Below, piece after piece: positions 5,806-7,535 of a DNA stretch of 7,535 bases; the first letter of the stretch is position 1, and each line of letters begins with the position of its first letter. Location: contig NZ_CALTZE010000158.1 of the NCBI RefSeq assembly GCF_943913695.1, positions 1 through 7,535 of the forward strand, read 5' to 3'. Position numbers and translations under genes: made by a program. The DNA is from an uncultured Marmoricola sp. Its GTDB lineage: Bacteria; Actinomycetota; Actinomycetes; Propionibacteriales; Nocardioidaceae. The notes below the pieces were generated by a model, which saw only the letters and a list, made by a program, of their open reading frames with translations, was not told the DNA's origin and made no database searches.

Positions 5806-6014
5806 GGAGCACCTCCCAGATATCGGCACCCGCCCCGCGGGTGCTGCCAGCCCCTGTGCCCGCCCCAGGGACGGGCAAACCCGCACGTACGCCGCAGCCA
5901 ACCCTCGCGCGCATGGATCGCCCCGTGAGGGGCAATCAGCACTGACGGCGTCACCTGTCGTCCTCTGTCGTGCAGCCGGCCGCGACGCCCGCCCACCGAC
6001 CGAGGAGCCCCGCG
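5806..6014. promoter_or_regulatory. Divergent intergenic region with candidate stress-type promoter and leader hairpin
   Basis: Reading the minus strand toward the coiled-coil gene, GTTT (5880-5877), a 15-base spacer and GGGCAC (5861-5856) resemble the GTTT-N14-16-GGGTAT pattern of actinobacterial SigB-type promoters, with two mismatches in the -10 part. In the would-be leader a perfect 8-bp stem, GCACCCGC-CCC-GCGGGTGC (5826-5844), ends shortly before the ribosome site GGGAGGTG. On the plus side a small palindrome GCCCC-GTGA-GGGGC (5920-5933) lies about 80 bp before the redox gene. A GAGGAG ribosome site (6002-6007) sits seven bases before that gene's ATG. No clear -35/-10 pair was found for the plus direction. 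Confidence 0.35.
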
Positions 6015-6980
6015 ATGACGACTGCACCCACCCTGCCCCCGCCGCGCGGCGAGCTGACCGAGCAGCTCTTCGCCACCCTGCGTACCGCGCCCGAGGGCGG
6101 CTCCGGCGCCCTGGTGACGGGCTCCACCGACGCGCCCGACGCCCAGCTGGCCCTGTGGGCGCTGCACGAGCTGCACTACCGCGGCTTCGCCGACGTCGAC
6201 GACTGTTGGGAGTGGTCGCCACGCACCTCGCACCTGGTGCACGACCTGGAGGAGGACCTGGAGGCCCGGCTGCGCGAGCGCTTCACCGACGTGGCCTGCT
6301 ACGACGACCTCGACGTCGCGCACGCGATCACCGCGCTGGTCGACGCCCACGAGGGTCCCTCCCTCGCCCGCCACGTGCAGCGGCACGCCAGCCGCGAACA
6401 GGTGGAGGAGCTGCTGCGGCAGCGCTCGCTCTACCACCTCAAGGAGGCCGACCCGACGAGCTGGACGGTCCCCCGGCTGGAGGCGGGGCCCAAGGCCGCG
6501 CTCGTGCTGGTCCAGCTCGACGAGTACGGCGCCGGCGACCCCGACCGGCTGCACCACGAGCTCTTCGCCCAGGGCCTGGCCGACTCGGGCCTCGACGCGA
6601 CGTACGCCGCCCACATCGGCACCGCGACCACCGCCGTGCTGGAGCAGAACAACGCGGTCAGCATGTTCGGCCTGCACCGGCGCCTCCGCGGCGCCGCGCT
6701 CGGCCACTTCGCCGCCTTCGAGACGACCAGCTCGATCCCCTCGCGCCAGCTGGCGCAGGGGCTGCGGCGCCTGGAGTTCCCCGAGTCGATGGCCGCCTAC
6801 TACGACGAGCACGTCGAGGCCGATGCCGTCCACGAGCAGCTCGCACTGCACGACGTGTGCGGACGGCTGGTCGACGACGACCCGTCGCTGCGCGGCGACG
6901 TACTGCTCGGCGCCTGGAGCTGTCTGGACCTCGAGGCGCGTACGGCGCGCGACCTGCTGCGGCAGTGGGACGCCGCGTGA
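6015..6980 (+). CDS. Iron-containing redox enzyme, haem-oxygenase-like fold (probable non-haem diiron enzyme)
   Basis: The 321-residue helical protein resembles the actinobacterial 'iron-containing redox enzyme' family of the haem-oxygenase-like superfamily. That superfamily includes the diiron oxidases and oxygenases UndA, BesC and SznF. Candidate family motifs are HELHYRGF (51-58), HLKEADPTSW (141-150), VQLDEYGAG (166-174) followed by LHHELF (179-184), FETTSS (245-250) and YYDEHVEADAVHEQ (272-285). Glu, Asp and His in these blocks are the probable metal ligands, notably E52, E144, H180 and the H276/E278/D280/H283 set; exact assignment needs a structure model. No signal peptide or membrane helix is seen, so it should be cytoplasmic. 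The ATG at 6015 follows GAGGAG by seven bases; a GTG at 5970 would add only low-complexity residues. Its stop overlaps the CDGSH gene start by 4 bp (GTGA). The substrate is unknown. Oxygen-dependent oxidation of a small molecule with electrons from the CDGSH partner is inference. Confidence 0.82.
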   Translation: MTTAPTLPPPRGELTEQLFATLRTAPEGGSGALVTGSTDAPDAQLALWALHELHYRGFADVDDCWEWSPRTSHLVHDLEEDLEARLRERFTDVACYDDLDVAHAITALVDAHEGPSLARHVQRHASREQVEELLRQRSLYHLKEADPTSWTVPRLEAGPKAALVLVQLDEYGAGDPDRLHHELFAQGLADSGLDATYAAHIGTATTAVLEQNNAVSMFGLHRRLRGAALGHFAAFETTSSIPSRQLAQGLRRLEFPESMAAYYDEHVEADAVHEQLALHDVCGRLVDDDPSLRGDVLLGAWSCLDLEARTARDLLRQWDAA

Positions 6981-7186
6981 GCGGCGTGGGCGGCGACCGG
7001 GCCCCGCGGGTGCGGGTCTGCCCCGACGGGCCGGTGCTCGTCACCGGCGACGTCGTCGTGGAGGCCGACGACGGCACCCTGCACCCGAGCACCCGACCGG
7101 TCTCGGCGATTTGCCGGTGCGGTGCCAGCAGCCGGTCGCCGTGGTGCGACGGCACCCACAAGCTGCTGCGCCAGGGACCGGGCTGA
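6977..7186 (+). CDS. CDGSH iron-sulfur domain protein (small [2Fe-2S] protein)
   Basis: This 69-residue protein carries the complete CDGSH-type signature CxCx2Sx3PxCDGTH at residues 46-61 (CRCGASSRSPWCDGTH). In this family three cysteines and one histidine, here C46, C48, C57 and H61, hold a redox-active and often labile [2Fe-2S] cluster. The N-terminal half (RVRVCPDGPVLVTGDVVVEA, 11-30) is the beta-rich part common in short bacterial members. There is no membrane anchor, unlike mitochondrial mitoNEET, so it should be a soluble cytoplasmic protein. The GTG start at 6977 overlaps the TGA of the upstream iron enzyme (GTGA) and has no separate ribosome site of note, so translation is probably coupled. 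Electron transfer to, or cluster/iron supply for, the upstream enzyme is the likely role from context. It is not shown by sequence alone. Confidence 0.93.
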   Translation: MSGVGGDRAPRVRVCPDGPVLVTGDVVVEADDGTLHPSTRPVSAICRCGASSRSPWCDGTHKLLRQGPG

Positions 7187-7242
7187 GGTCCACTCCGCGG
7201 GGGTGAAAGCGCTCCTGCCGGTTCGCCGGGTCTCGAGCCCCC

Positions 7243-7332
7243 CGCTCCCTGAGGTGCGAGCGGAGCGAGCCTCGAAGGGGCGCGCGCCTTCGTGACGCCC
7301 CGCTCGTCCCTCGCGAGGCTCCTCAGGGAGCG
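7243..7332. repeat. REP-like nested palindromic element, copy 2
   Basis: This 90-bp copy has outer arms CGCTCCCTGAGG (7243-7254) and CCTCAGGGAGCG (7321-7332), identical to those of copy 1. Its inner hairpin is shortened to CGAAGG/CCTTCG (7273-7278 and 7287-7292). It starts 56 bp after the CDGSH gene and could double as that operon's terminator. Copy 3 begins exactly 140 bp further on in the same orientation. Confidence 0.8.
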
Positions 7333-7382
7333 TCCGACGAAACAGCCGCCTCCCAGCCCACCCGGTCGTCGAGGTGTGCCCC

Positions 7383-7471
7383 CGCCCCCTGAGGTGCGAG
7401 CGCAGCGAGCCACGAAGGACGCGCCCCTTCGTGACGCCCCGCTCGTCCCTCGCGAGGCCCCTCAGGAAGCG
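7383..7471. repeat. REP-like nested palindromic element, copy 3
   Basis: This 89-bp copy has slightly decayed outer arms: CGCCCCCTGAGG (7383-7394) against CCTCAGGAAGCG (7460-7471). Its inner hairpin is a perfect 8 bp, CACGAAGG/CCTTCGTG (7411-7418 and 7426-7433). The arm changes do not compensate each other, so the outer stem is weaker than in copies 1 and 2, while the inner hairpin is kept. Confidence 0.8.
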
Positions 7472-7501
7472 CCCGACGAAACGGCCGCCCCGCCCCTCAC
7501 C

Positions 7502-7535
7502 GGGTCTCGAGGCCCTCGCTGGCGCTCGGGCACCT
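7502..7535. repeat. Short interspersed GC-rich repeat, copy B (cut by window end)
   Basis: The segment runs GGTCTCGAGG, then a CTCGCTGGCGCTCG core, then GGCACCT, and aligns with the reverse complement of 21-53. The repeat probably continues past the end of the window with a TCGACC-like terminus, as in copy A. Nothing coding is seen. Confidence 0.55.

Larger units (their letters stand above)
7187..7535. other. 349-bp gene-free region filled with palindromic repeats
   Basis: No convincing gene is seen on either strand; the long frames crossing it are shadows with arginine/proline-rich, repeat-derived translations. The region holds two copies of the ~89-bp nested palindrome. Their shared 3' flank extends the similarity to about 7350 and 7489 (CGACGAAAC at 7335-7343 and 7474-7482). 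Two copies of CCGGGTCTCGAG lie at 7226-7237 and 7500-7511, and a terminal repeat fragment runs to the window edge. A short GC palindrome around CCGGTTCGCCGG (7219-7230) lies 33 bp after the CDGSH stop and may help termination. Confidence 0.7.

Noticed and set aside
5970..6014. Upstream GTG start for the redox enzyme.
   Set aside because: The ATG at 6015 has a GAGGAG site at ideal spacing. The extension is Pro/Ala-rich and includes that ribosome site.
5549..6950. Plus-strand frame running from inside the coiled-coil gene through the redox gene into the CDGSH gene.
   Set aside because: Only the last 69 codons (from 6977) resemble a real protein. The upstream part is an Arg/Ala/Pro-rich shadow of the redox gene.
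7187..7535. Degenerate insertion sequence.
   Set aside because: No transposase fragment or target-site duplication is visible. The palindromes are too short and too regular, and fit a REP-like non-autonomous element better.

Overview
The base composition is very high in GC, start codons are ATG or GTG with GGAGG-type ribosome sites, and genes are tightly packed with several 4-bp start/stop overlaps. The protein styles, together with short palindromic repeats in the gaps, point to a high-GC actinobacterium, most likely a Nocardioides-type organism. The taxonomic call is inference, because there is no rRNA in the window. Eight to nine ordinary chromosomal genes are visible, with no phage, transposase, CRISPR or RNA gene.

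Layout. Bases 1-203 are an intergenic repeat zone containing an 89-bp nested palindrome. A GlgC-type sugar-1-phosphate nucleotidyltransferase follows on the minus strand (204-1445). Diverging from it are cobT (1590-2609) and the overlapping cobS (2606-3361), two enzymes of cobalamin lower-ligand and nucleotide-loop assembly. A minus-strand cluster converges on cobS with only 6 bp between: a 2H phosphoesterase (4400-4918), then cobU (3830-4372), then a small four-helix membrane protein (3368-3733). CobU makes adenosyl-GDP-cobinamide, CobT activates the lower-ligand base and CobS joins the two, so all three act in the same final steps although cobU is on the opposite strand. No cobalamin riboswitch was found.

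Upstream on the minus strand is a single-pass membrane protein with a coiled coil, decapeptide repeats and a Q/G/P-rich tail (5110-5805). Diverging from it is a two-gene unit: a haem-oxygenase-fold, iron-dependent redox enzyme (6015-6980), overlapped by 4 bp by a 69-residue CDGSH iron-sulfur protein (6977-7186). This pair is the most interesting protein-level content, because a small Fe-S protein is translationally coupled to a probable non-haem diiron enzyme of unknown substrate.

Bases 7187-7535 hold no gene. They contain two further copies of the ~89-bp nested palindrome, 140 bp apart, and an end fragment of a second repeat whose reverse complement resembles bases 21-53. The same repeat families therefore bracket the window.
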